In this document: one piece after another, positions 31,274 to 43,700 of the stretch
Layout: each line of letters opens with the position of its first letter
How positions within the stretch are numbered: the first letter of the stretch is position 1
DNA from: Strigamia acuminata
Lineage: Eukaryota; Arthropoda; Chilopoda; Geophilomorpha; Linotaeniidae
Length of the DNA stretch: 64,000 nt
NCBI GenBank assembly: GCA_949358305.1
Contig: OX442315.1
Span: forward strand, 26,810,427 to 26,874,426
Direction of reading: 5' to 3'
Translations under genes and position numbers: made by a program
Notes under the pieces: generated by a model
The model's database searches: none
What the model was told of the DNA's origin: nothing
The model's input: the letters and a program-made list of their open reading frames with translations, nothing else

Positions 31274-34200
31274 TTTGTACACAATATCGGCCCCTAATGC
31301 GTTTAGACCTAATAGCCCTTACCAACTCATCGTTACAAATCACCAAGCTCATGGTCCTATTGATGTAATAGTAGAATTAAAAGCAGTTGACAACAATGAA
31401 TCAACACCTCTAGTGGCTGAAGCGAAGGTTGCAGTTGGAGAAACGAGACGAATTGATCTCCTTGTAAGGAATATTTATTTTAGTATTTTAGCGGTTGTTG
31501 GTATTGCGAAATGTTTTAATCCGGAAATAAAACGCACTAAAAATTTAATGTATAAAATCGGCCCACGGTGTTTAAGTTAGTTAATTTTTAGAAAATCTGG
31601 TATTTTTTAGTCCTTGTTAAGGGTAAGACACATCTACCGCGACTCGATTTATCGCGAACTCGCTTTACCGCGAAAAAAAATAATTCGCGCTCGGACATCG
31701 ATTTAGCGCGAAACGATTTAGCGCGAACAAGAAGTACCGCGAATTACCGCGAATTTATAAAATCAACTCCTCTATTTTCTCTTGGCTTTCCTGCCCAGCT
31801 TCGACTGTTTATTTATTTTCTTACCGGTATGATTAAAGCAAACATTTATATAACACTTTATCATTTACTCCGTACTATTTAAGGAAATTTCAGTGCCATT
31901 ATAAGATTTCTATTTTCTATTACTACAACGTTGGACGTGTACCTGATGTTGTGTTTGGGTGGAATTAATTGTGCTTTTGAATCGTGCAATTCTTAAGCCG
32001 AAGCGCTGCAAAGATTTGCGTGAAACTTGTGCCAACATGACTGAATAAATCGAGGGATTTTAGTTGCGAAAACAAGACAAAACCTGTTGCAAATAAGGCC
32101 TTCGTTTATGTCTACTGGTAATGGATGATTCACATATGAAACAGTTAAATTTACACGTTTTATGACCATTCTTTTCAAATGCATGGATAATCGATTCAAT
32201 TTTAGTAACGAGATCAATAAACGTTGGTCTCGCATAAAAATCTTTGCGCCAACATTGCAGCATCACATCGTACCTATTGTATCATTAAACACACTTGGTT
32301 TTTACTTTTATACTTATACTTTATATACTTTTTATAAAATTTTAAATAAGACTATATAGATCTTTTCATTATTTCATTATCTCATTATCTCATTGACATT
32401 CATTATTACTGAACAATTCGCTGAAAAGCGAGTCGCGCTTGTTTCGGTCGAGGTATTTCTTATTCGCGGTAAATCGATTCGCGGTAAATCGATTCGCGGT
32501 AAATCGATTCGCGCTAGATGACACGCCCCGTAAGAACTTTCCTCTGACATAAATCCCCAATATTGCCCTGAATAATGGAAAATTCACAAGTAGCACTGAA
32601 ATCTCATCGCAGTTTGCTATTACTTCTGTGATGTAAGTAACGTGATAATGGTGCCAGCCTTGATTGGCAACAGTTTGGAACGGGTACCCATAAAATTGTT
32701 TGTTTTCAGAAAACAAACAATTTTATCACAGTATAGCTTAAAATAACTATATATTTAAATATGAATATTTTAAATTTCAATTTCCTTTTCTTCCAGTTTC
32801 AATTCCAATATTTATCTATTTTTCTGTGGTATCGTTTCAACTTTTTCACATAAAACGTGTCTTTAAAGCCAGAAAGCCGTAGAGCAAAGCGGGTAATTCC
32901 AAACTGTTGCCAATCAAGGCTGGCACCGGGTACCCGTTCCAACGGCGAATCACGTAAGGGCGAATTTTCAAAATTCGCCATTGGAAAGCTATTTTGACGT
33001 TCCAATGGCGAATCTGGGAAAATTCGCCATTGGAAACGTGTATATTGAAATTCGCCATTGGAAACGTTATTTGCGTTTCCAATGGAGAATCTGTGGGTGT
33101 CATCTACCGCGACTTCCAATTCCTAAGAAGGGCTAACAAGGGGGGGCTGCGCCCCCCCTTAGACGATTCGCCGTTGGAACGGCACCCCAATTTTATTATA
33201 GCTTAAATATTTAAATAACAACTCAACTACACATTCTAAAGAATGGTTTCTGTCAGAAATGTTCCAAACTAGCTTTTAGTCTGAGAAAAACTTTGAAAAT
33301 GTCGTCTTTGGATAAACACTGACTAAAATTTTTAAAGATAAAATTATTTTCTCTCTATAAACAAGTGGTAGCCATCTTGAAAAGCAACATGGCAATACTT
33401 CCCTCAGATTAATTCCTGCACATTAAAAATAATTAAAACAATTAAAAATAAATGACAATAATTTTTTTTTTTTAAATGAGGAAAGCATCCTCACTAAAAA
33501 TAAAATTAGTTACATTTCACTTCATTTTTCTAAATATATCGGGAGAAATTACAAACATACCGTACATAAAATATACAGGTATTTCAAAATTATTTTTCTA
33601 AAATTTCTTCCTCATTAATCTAATTATTTTTCTAAAATTTCTTCCTCATTAATCTAATTATTTTTCTAAAATTTCTTCCTCATTAATCTAATTATTTTTC
33701 TAAAATTTCTTCCTCATTAATCTAATTATTTTTCTAAAATTTCTTCCTCATTAATCTAATTATTTTTCTAAAATTTCTTCCTCATTAATCTAATTATTTT
33801 TCTAAAATTTCTTCCTCATTAATCTAATTATTTTTCTAAAATTTCTTCCTCATTAATCTAATTACTTTTCTAAAATTTCTTCCTCATTAATCTAATTATT
33901 TTTCTAAAATTTCTTCCTCATTAATCTAATTACTTTTCTAAAAGGGGCAGTCCATAAATTACGTAACGCTCCAAGGGGGGGGAGGGGGGTTTCAGATTTT
34001 GTTACGGGTCATTAGTAAGGGAGAGGGGGGGTTCTCAATAAAGTTACGGTCCTTAAAAAAATTTTTTTTAATGTTTTAAAATTGAAAATATCGCAGTTTT
34101 GAGACTGATTTTTGAAAATTTTTGGGGGGGTGATTTTAGTTTTATTACGTAATTAGGGGGGGTGGGGGTTTGGGAATTTGTTGGGAATTTGTTACGGCCT

Positions 34201-37200
34201 TGTTACAGAGGGGGGGAGGGGGTCTAAAATGCCCAAAATTGGCGTTACGTAATTTATGGACGGCCCCAAATTTCTTCCTCATTAATCTAATTATTTTTCT
34301 AAAATTTCTTCCTCATTAATCTAATTATTTTTCTAAAATTTCTTCCTCATTAATCTAATTATTTTTCCATTGTTAATTTTTCTTAAAACGGTAAATTGTT
34401 CTCAATAGGTGGGATCATGGAGTTCAGGACTGTATTCTTTGACTGTCAACGGCAGCGGTGGCATTGAATTTTCGAAAACAACAACACTCAGTTATAATGC
34501 CAAAACATTCTCAGCTTTTATCCAAACTGACAAAGCGGTTTACAAACCTGGTCAATTGGGTATGTCTTACTAAAACAAAATTTATTGTAAAATGACTATG
34601 ATCTAATTTATAACTTGTTTTATTTTAGTTCACTTTCGTATTATCACAACTGATGTCGTACTAATGCCTGTTGACCTCAAGCAATCAAGCATTTACATTG
34701 TTGTAAGTTCTGAACCGCAAACCACAGTAAAATCTATAATAAAAATGTTGTTATATCTAAAATTTGTACTTTATCCAGGATTCGAAAGGAAACCGTGTGA
34801 AGCAATGGTCAAACGTGGCATTCGAGAAGGGAGTTTTTGAAGAGAGCTTGCAACTGTCAGATCAACTAATTCTGGGAGATTGGCAGATTAGAGCCAACAT
34901 TAAGGGCAACCAATATGTTAAATATTTCACGGTTGATGAATACGGTGAGAGAAAATACTCCAATTATGAAAAATTACAAAAACAAAATTCTAATATAAAT
35001 TTTACCCAAATCCAGTTTTGCCAAGTTTTGAGGTCATAGTGCGACCACCACCATACGCTATTTACAACGAATCCACTATTTCAGTCACCGTTGAAGCGAA
35101 GTAAATTTTATTAAATTAAGTTAAAAAAAAAACAGTTTAAAGCTCATTATTCATTACAACGAAACGTTAGATACACCTATGGAAAACCAGTCAAAGGAAA
35201 AGTTCTTGTAAATGTCACCGATTTATACACCAAATGGCCATACACAGCAACAACATCGATCGACGGCACAGCCGAAATTCGAGTCAATTTGGTTCGAGGA
35301 TTCGCCCTTCCATTTTGGATGCGACACGACAGACGCGACAGACGCGACAGACGTTTCGCGATATTCGCGGAAGTAACTGAAGAATTGACCGGCCGCAAAC
35401 AGAACAGCAGCGGAAACATTACGATGTACGACTCCAAATACAAATTAGCCTTCTCCGAAAGCGGCAATTTCAAACCCGGTCTTAAATACACGATCACAGT
35501 AAGCCATAAACAAAAGCAAAAATACAAAGAAACACTCTTCTACAATTAATCCGTTACTTTTATAGCTTCAAGTATCGCTGCAAGATGGAAGTCCGATTCT
35601 AGAAGATGGGAAAATCAGCGTAAATTATTTCAGCAGTTGGAATTCTCCAGCCAAGACATTGAACTACACCATTCCTAAAAACGGTGAAATCGATGTAGAA
35701 ATAATCCCGCCCGAATCGACCGACAACCTGAAATTTGAAGTATGATTAGAAAATAATCGCATACGTAAATGTTACCATTTAAAAAACAAAAAAATCTCTA
35801 CAATTGCAGACCAGTTACAAAGGCGCACGAGCCACGTCGTACGTCAGCAAAGCGGAATCACTCAACGAAATATATCTGCAAATCACATTACTCTCGCAGA
35901 AACCCAAAGTAAATCGTTGCATTACATTCAAGATTATGGGAATTTAATTTCAAAATTATACAATTTCCAAAAGATTGGCGACGAAGTGGAAGTGCTCGTG
36001 GACTCTACCATAGAAATCAACGACAATCTGATCCTGCAAGTAATTGGTCGTGGGAAAATCCTACACTACGAATCGGTGGGACCGAGCAACAACAAGAGTC
36101 AACGATTGAAAATTAAAATCACTCCTGAAATGGCGCCCAAAATTCGCGTTATTGTTTACTTCGCAACGTCTTGCGGCGAAGTGGTTGCCGATGCACTCGA
36201 CTTCTCAGTCGAAGGAATCTTCAAAACCAAAGTATAAACCCTTTTGACCATTTTCATTAATAAAATTTTTCATTTCAGGTCGAAATTCACGCAAATCCCA
36301 ACTCGACGAAGCCGGGTTCTCCCGTCGACATCAACATCCAAACCGAAGCTCAATCCTACGTGGGTTTGTTGGCCGTCGATCAAAGCGTGTTGCTGCTCAA
36401 ATCAGGAAACGACATCACAACGAGAGAGGTTTTAGACGACCTTCAATCGTACGAAATCGGACGTCAATCCTATTACTCGTACGGAGGCGGCGGCTATATG
36501 ATCCGTCCATGGAGACCACCATCCCCATCAACAATGCAGTTGTTCTCAGTACATTTTAGCATTTAGCATTTCTATGTTACCACTTATAATATTTATATTT
36601 ATCTGTTTCTTCCAATTAGAATGTCGGACTTGTGTTTTTCACCAATGGACCGTTTTGTGACATCTTAGACGAAGATGAACGGATGTGTATTGATGGTATG
36701 TGGTGGTGGAGGGTGCTAAGGAACTATGTGGCTTCACACTCTATGTTTGTGTCGTGAACAACTTTCGAGATCATACCAACAAATTAATTTCGTCGACCTA
36801 AAGTGTATAGAAGCTGTGCCCTCTAATTTGAGGTAACTTAACAGCAAACCTTTGCTACAAAATGCCCAACTCAGTTCCCAGAAACTTTTCTCCAGATCTG
36901 GAGTCATCGCACAGACGTTCTTTCACTAGTAAATGACTTCAAGGAGCGTTGGAGGTGGGTTTCAGATATATCAAGGATGTGTAACAAGTGCGATCCCCTG
37001 TAAATCACCCGTCCAAGTAACTGACCAGGAATAATGCTGCTTGATTTATGCGTTCAGCATGGCGAGCCGTTCACATCCATTTCACAAAGCGCATGTTTGA
37101 TGCCGTTTATATTAAAGGGAGGGCTCTAATCACTAAATAATCACTACCGGTAATATTGTTTGTTAGTCACACGTAAAAACAAGCATGACTCTTAAGCAGG

Positions 37201-40200
37201 CATACTTTGATCCATTAAATCAAATGTTTAAGAGCTCTACTATTTTAAAGTAAGTTTTTTAATATCTGATTATAATTTTTCGTATGTGGAATGCAGTTAC
37301 TACACGTCTGTACAAGAATAGAATTGGTAAATAGATTTTTTTAATGTATAAAATAGCACTTTCTCGAAATTTGCGCACGAAATTTCTTCTCATTTCATTT
37401 TCGTCTTTTTATTCCAGCAGAAACAAATGTATAATTATTATAACAATTGATTTACAGCTTCGCTGTCTTCTATGAAATGTAGGAAGATTAGGATGATTGC
37501 TCGACAACCCTTACAAGACTCGTTAATGGAGCCACCAAGAGTCCGACGCCATTTTCCAGAAACATTTTTATGGACGAATGCAACAGCTGGGTAAATTGTC
37601 AATTAATAAACAAACAACTGGAGGAGAAATTTAACACGATAAACGTTTTCAGTGATGATGGAAAAGTTTCGATCACTGCGAATGCTCCGGACACCATCAC
37701 TTCATTTTTCATCACTGCTTTTGCGATGAATGAAAACACCGGGTTGGGTTTGAGCCAATCACCAGAAAAGGTTTTTTTTTGTAAATTATTTCATATATCA
37801 GTAATTGTTTTAATTTTAATTTTTTTAGTTGCAAATCTTTCGCCCATTCTTCGTTGCTCTCAATTTGCCATATTCAATTGTACGTGGTGAAGCTGTGGCT
37901 TTACAAGCACTAGTTTTTAACTACTTGAAAGAGGATGTGGATGTACGATTCAATAATATAATGTTTTATTTAACTTAGTATTAATTATATTATTTTTAAA
38001 ATTTCAGGCTGAAATCACGTTAGAAAACGAACAAAATGCTCTGGAATTTGTCGAGTTGGAGAACACAGTTGACGAAGAAAACACATCGCAAAAGAAATTG
38101 ACCAAGACAATTCGAGTGAGATTGTTAACTATAAAAAAAATACCACTTAAACAAATTATAATTTTTTCAGACTAAGGCTGGAGAAGGAACTTCTGTTTCA
38201 TTTTTAGTGTCGGCTAAAAAACTAGAATACATCGACATTAAAGTTGTAGCGAGATCGAAAGTTGCCGCCGACGCAATCTTGAGAAAACTGCTGGTTAAAG
38301 CTGAAGGCAAAAAAATGTATTCGAACAAGGCATTCTTGATCGATTTGAGAAATCAATCAAAATTTGAAGAAAAAATATCGATTGAAACCCCAGAAGATGC
38401 GGTCAGCGAATCGGAAAAACTCGAAGTGTCCGCCAGTAGCGACGTAATGGGATCGACGATCAAAAACATCGATAAACTATTGCGAATGCCGTACGGCTGT
38501 GGCGAACAAAACATGCTCAACTTCGTCCCCAACATCGTCATCACCGAATACCTTTCGAAAACGAAGCAATTGAACGACGAGATCAAAAGCAAAGCTCTCA
38601 AATTCATGGAGTCCGGATACCAACGAGAATTAACGTACAAACGAGGCGACAATTCATTCAGTGCTTTTGGCAACGGCGACAAAAACGGGAGCATTTGGTT
38701 GACGGCATTTGTTGTCAAATCGTTCGTGCAAGCTAAACACTACATCACAATTGACGACGCGGTCGTGAGCAGTTCTTTGACCTGGTTGGCTCGAAACCAA
38801 GCAAAGAATGGATCCTTCTCCGAGGTCGGAGAAGTTTTCCATAAAGCGATGCAAGGTGGATCAAGAAAAGGCTTATCGCTTACCGCTTATGTTTTATCCG
38901 CCTTTTTGGAAAGCAAGGTACGGTTTTAGCGACGAAAAAGAAAATCACTTACCTTATTTTTCTTCTTAAGGGAATCGATCTTATTCCCGGAACTAGTTCC
39001 GTGCAAGGTGTCGTCAAGTCGTCATTGGAGTATTTGGAAAAGGAACTGCCCAACTTGATGTCCGATTACGATCTCGTCATTACCACTTATGTTCTGCATT
39101 TGGCTGGTAGCAAGAAAAAGGACGAAGCTTTTGCAAAGATGAACAAACGGGCGAAGACCGAGAGAGATGTTAAGTTCTGGTCCGTACCACTTCCGGTTGT
39201 TAACAGTTCGGTATCCTATTACGATCGACCGGCATCGGTTGACGTTGAAATGACATCATACGCCATGTTGACCTACGTCCAGCGTGGTCTAATTCTGGAA
39301 GCCATTCCCATCATGCGTTGGTTGATCTCTACAAGAAATTCAAATGGCGGTTTCGAATCAACTCAAGTGCGTTGAAATAAAATATTTACATTTTTCCATA
39401 TATATTTACCGTAATTTGTCTTTTTTCATTTTTTTCCAGGACACTGTAATGGGAATTCAAGCGTTAGCCAAATTGGCCGCAGCTTTGACGCCACCCGCTG
39501 GCTCGAAATTGGACATCGCAGTTTCGTACGGCTCGAACCAAACGAATTTTGCAATAACGAAAGAAACTGCGCTTATTCTTCACCGAGAACAAGTGATTAC
39601 ATACTTTTTACGTTATTAATTGTAGCTTCACCGAGAACAAGTGATTACATACTTTTTACGTTATTAATTGTTATGACTAACAACTTTGTATTTAGCTGCC
39701 TAGCACTACACGAGATCTGACAATTAGTGCAACCGGAAATGGAGTCGGAGTTGTTCAGGTTTCATGGTCATACAATGTTCTATCAACTGAAGAACGTCCC
39801 GCATTCGCAGTCCATGTAAACGCGACTGAAGTAAAGGGAGACTTGATCGTTAAATCATGCGCAAAGTTAGTTCCCGATAAAATCAAACGCGTGTATTTAA
39901 ACTAATTTCTAATTAATCCATCAGATATACCTACAAAGTTAATGGAACAAGCGGCATGGCAGTTATGGAAATCGAATTCCCGTCCGGTTATGTGGCGGAT
40001 TTAGAAAATCTTCCATCAATAAACACCCAGAAGAATATCAAGCGAGTAGATACTAAAAATGGCGACACCATTATCGTCGTGTACTTCGACAAGATTGGAA
40101 AAGAAGTGTGCACAACAGCGAGAGCTCACCGCGCATTCAAAGTGGCTAAAATGAAGCCAGCATTAGTCCAAGTCTACGACTACTACGACCCAAGTAATAC

Positions 40201-40312
40201 AAAAAATAATCATTAAGTTTAAAATAAAATTCAATTATTTATTTTTATTTTAGTTAAACGTGGAGAACAATTTTACAGCGCACCGGAAACTTCAGTATGT
40301 GAAATTTGTTAA
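31274..40312 (+). CDS. thioester-containing protein (TEP), tandem copy 3
   Basis: Exons: 31274-31463, 34409-34559, 34629-34702, 34779-34944, 35016-35100, 35171-35498, 35566-35739, 35810-35908, 35974-36231, 36279-36548, 36620-36695, 37458-37590, 37653-37770, 37829-37942, 38008-38115, 38171-38917, 38971-39366, 39440-39592, 39696-39865, 39925-40193, 40254-40312. The joined frame is open: 1,378 codons plus TAA. GCGEQN at 38495-38512; catalytic-type His at 38840-38842. Compared with copy 2 it has a 24-nt in-frame deletion in exon 35171-35498 and lacks 48 nt in exon 36620-36695. The first recognised intron is 2.9 kb against 0.9-1.3 kb in the others, because of several insertions. The C-terminus stops at VCEIC as in copy 2. 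No signal exon identified. It is tail-to-tail with the RBM39-like gene, about 0.4 kb apart. AATAAA at 40420-40425. Confidence 0.87.
31629..32529. mobile_element. ~0.9-kb inverted-end element with CGATTTACCGCG repeats and a captured exon
   Basis: The left end CATCTACCGCGACTCGATTT and the right end (reverse complement CATCTAGCGCGAATCGATTT) are imperfect inverted repeats rich in ATTCGCGGTAAATCG-type units. GTAAGA flanks both sides (31623-31628, 32530-32535). Copy 2 has an unoccupied site (near 13467). It contains an exon-like kinase fragment on the minus strand. Confidence 0.65.
32060..32273 (-). pseudogene. protein tyrosine kinase C-terminal exon fragment inside a mobile element
   Basis: After an AG acceptor (ACAATAG) the minus-strand frame reads [20 protein letters not shown], the subdomain XI signature of tyrosine kinases (CW..D...RPTF..L). 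About 45 further residues and a stop follow. The catalytic subdomains are absent, so this is one terminal exon, not a gene. Its position between the inverted ends of 31629-32529 suggests transduplication. Confidence 0.55.
32675..32940. repeat. inverted intron segment flanked by GGAACGGGTACCC inverted repeats
   Basis: The reverse complement of 32691-32926 matches copy 2 at 13790-14000 (GCTTTAAAGACACGTTTTATG and so on). GGAACGGGTACCC at the left and GGGTACCCGTTCC at the right bound the inverted piece. Confidence 0.75.
32936..33185. mobile_element. small foldback element built of GGCGAATTTTC / CCATTGGAAACG repeats
   Basis: The ends GTTCCAACGGCGAATC and GATTCGCCGTTGGAAC are inverted repeats. The interior holds about five CGCCATTGGAAA units in both orientations and a GC-rich hairpin (GGGGGGCTGCGCCCCCC, 33140-33158). 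Confidence 0.6.
33592..34370 (+). repeat. 34-bp tandem repeat (about 13 units), split by a MITE
   Basis: The unit reads TTTCTTCCTCATTAATCTAA plus TTATTTTTCTAAAA. Copy 1 has one unit (about 1760-1795) and copy 2 three (about 14420-14525). The units are not separated by variable spacers. Confidence 0.9.
33944..34267. mobile_element. 324-bp MITE with GTCCATAAATTACGT termini
   Basis: The left end GGGGCAGTCCATAAATTACG and the right end GTAATTTATGGACGGCCCC are inverted repeats. The element is inserted in a 34-bp repeat unit with an apparent 3-bp AAA duplication. This terminus is a widespread arthropod MITE type. G-rich interior with several runs of 6-9 G. Confidence 0.8.
36988..37065 (-). repeat. 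5S rRNA-derived fragment (SINE3-like), degenerate
   Basis: Positional homologue of 4446-4522. The GGGCC block is altered (CCAGGAATAATG on +), so it is further decayed. Confidence 0.5.
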
Positions 40313-40705
40313 ACGGAGGAATGTAAAAAGAAAGAATGTGATAAAAAAGAATAAGTGCTAGTTTTAAACTTAAAAATAGTCATTAATCATCGTTTGCACT
40401 TTTTAATATCAGCATATAAAATAAAATGTTTTTCACAATTATGTAAACAATGTTACGAATAAAAATAAAACCAAGGAAACAGAAAAAAATTTGCCAATTC
40501 ACTTTAACGTTTTATTTGAACTGAACCACCTTACAGTGAAACTAATTTTACCTAGCCAATGGATGATGGTTTGTCTTTGAGAATGTGGATAAAAATTTCC
40601 TAACAAAATAAATCAACTAACCGGTTTAAGTCTTCTTCCTGCAAATAGAAAACAACTCAATAGTATCGTACAGCCACAATCTACTCGAACGTCCGAGCTC
40701 AATGC

Positions 40706-43700
40706 TCACAAATTACGTTGAGATGATGTCATAAGCAAATTGCTGGCCGTCATAGCGTCGGGGAAAAGGCTGTGATAATTCAGTAGCGGGACATATGCAG
40801 CCGTAATGACTTTTCCCGCGAACCATCTTCCGTGAAGAGCGTTGACAGACGCCACGGCTGAGGCGATACTCGGACATTTCACGTACACGTTACCCTGGGG
40901 CGAAGCTTTATCCACGAAAACGTGTAAAACGCCTCCGTGCTTGTTACACTCTTCAACTACGTCATCTCGGATTTCGATGTCCCAATTCGGATTCGTCTCT
41001 CTGTTAAACACAAATTTTATACGGGAATTTATTCACGATCTACTGCACTACCGACCTTAGACTACTTTAAATAAACAACACACTAAGAAAAGAGAAAAAA
41101 AAGTTACTAAAATTGCATTATTCAATTTACATGTTGGGATCAAACATGTTGGACAACATGAAGCACTGCGTCGCGATCGGCGGTGTAACACTCTGTTGTC
41201 CAGGCAATCCTCCAAGTGGGTTCATGTTCAACGCGTTTGCAGCAGCAGGTGGAATCTCGAATCCTGTTCCTACAACACAAAAAAAACAACAAATTAATAA
41301 AATAAAAATATAAAACATTTTTAAAAGAAAAAAATTAATAAATAATAACAATTTAATTCTTTCAACTTTCAGTTTTGGGTATTTCGTTATCTGCATGTAC
41401 TTAAGTGTGGTGCATGAATACTCATCATTAGTCGTAAACAAATTAAAATGTCTGTAAAACTCAATATTCAATTTACCTTCAGCCAACTTGGCCATTAACT
41501 GCAATCGTCCTGTTGCACCTAGGTCAATGCCAGTACGATCCAGTTCGTCACTATCCAGGAATGATGGACCTTGAGAGGTATCGGTACGTTCTGTTACGTG
41601 ACCAACTTTCATTGGCCTTCCAGCTAATTCAAAACCATTTAGTTGTTCTAGCGCTTTTTTAGCATCTTCTGAATCATGGAACTGTCAAATAAACCAAATT
41701 TATTTTAATAAAAATCCACTTTTTAAATAAAACATCTCGTTTCGCCAACTTACTGTTATAAAGCCGTAACCTTTAGAGCGACCTGTCTCAGGGTCCATTA
41801 TTAACTGGATATGATCAATCTTCCCAAAAGGTTCGAAAATTCCTCGCAACATATCTTCGGTGATATTGAAATGTAACGACCCCACGTACAGACGCATTGG
41901 ACCCGAACTGCCTTTTTGTAAGTTAGACGAGGATGCAGCTGCTCGGTTTTTTTCCGCTTGAGTCGGTTGAACGATAATGGGTACACCAAGCAATTTTTGA
42001 CCAGCCAAACCCAGAGCTAGAGGTACAGAATCAACTTCACCAAATTCCACGTATGCGATTCCCTTGGAACGCCGCGTCTTGTTGTCTGTAATAATCCTCA
42101 CATCTTTCACCTGCAAAATTAAAAAAAATAAACAATTAACTAAACAAATAATAAAAAAAACAAATAAATATAAATTACCCTTCCAACAGATGAAAAGAAT
42201 TCCTCCAAATCGCGTGCTCGAATCCGTGCTGATAATTGCATGCAAAAAACAGTACGCTGATCACGCTCCTCTGGTGTCAATTCGGGTTCGGGCGGTCTTA
42301 TTATTGGGCTTGGTGACCGTCGTCGTGACCTTTCTTCGCGTCTTTCGCGCCGTGGAGACTTAGAATGTTTTCGATCTCTATCTCGTTCATCCCTTCGTCT
42401 CCGATCGCGGTCTCCTCCTCCCCTTTCATGACGTTCCACCCTAAAAAAAATAATCCAAAACCAAATCAGCCTCAACGCCATAATTTAACATTAAACTTCA
42501 AAATGTTATTAGTGACAATCAGATATAAAAATTGGGTATTTTTTTTCGTCAAAACATTTCGGAATGGTGCATGAATTTCTCATCATTTATCACTGAAATC
42601 AGATCCAACCTCAAAACTAACAACTCACCCAGTTCTATGGCGGTCACGATCACGGTCCCTATCTCTACCACGACTACGACTCCTACGACGCCGGTCCCGA
42701 TCACGTTCTCGACTATGGCTTCTCGAACGACTCCGCTTTTTACTTTTTTTGCTCCTAAACCAAAAAAAAAATTTAAAAAAAAATTCAATTTTCAACGAAA
42801 CAAAACAAATAAACTTACGACTTGGATTCCTTCTCGCCGTTTTCCTTCGATTTAGCGGCTTCATCCTACGGTGTCAAAAACAGCAGACATTGATGACAGG
42901 AGCCAGGGAAAAAGGAAACAGGAAAACGTAGAAAAGAAGAAAAAGGAGGGATGGGAAAAAAACACAAAAAAGAAAGAAAAAAAAACTCCAAATTAGTTAA
43001 ATTATTCTTTAGTCTACGTTTAGGTTACCTTAATTAACCAGAAGACACTCACTGGAAAGAAAACATTTAATTTCTAGTGTAGGGCCATTTAGTTAACAGA
43101 TTTCTTTCTATTTCTTTTTTTTAAATATAAAAATAATAATTTGCTGGCACTGCGATAAAGGGGCGACAAACACACAAACTATCAAAAGTAGTCTCATTCA
43201 CGCACAAATCACTCGAGATAATAAAAAAAATTCACACGGGAGTTTACTTTTCTTAAAAAAAATTAAATAAATAAATCTTAAATAAAAAAATTCCTGCATT
43301 TACAGCCTAATAAATTTCTTTTTACTGGTCCCCACCCCAAAAAAACCAATCGAATTCCAAAATTGCTATTATTATTTTAGTTTTCGATGAACGACTGCTA
43401 ACCACCTCTTCAACAAGTTGTTCCGCTTAGTCTTGCGATGATGATCCAGAGGAAGGTTGCCTCCTTGTCAACCCTGAGACGAGAGGAACGGGAGACCGTT
43501 TGAGAACTCGTCACCAAACATTTTGCAATTACATTTTTATACATTTATAATTTTAAATAGTAAAAAAAGAAAAAAAATTCACAAACAAATTTTTTTTTTT
43601 TTTTTTTAAATTTTCTATTTTAAAATCTAATTAACAACAAATATAAATTATATTTGCTGTTTCAATCGTTTAATTCATTAAAACAAATAACATTGAAGCC

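Noticed and set aside
33592-34370. Regular 34-bp repeats resembling a CRISPR array
   Set aside because: Units are contiguous with no unique spacers, the context is a eukaryotic intron, and unit number varies between paralogues as in a minisatellite.
42140-42855. Plus-strand frames overlapping the RBM39-like gene
   Set aside because: They are antisense shadows of the Arg/Ser-rich and RRM exons; splice sites and domain matches are on the minus strand.
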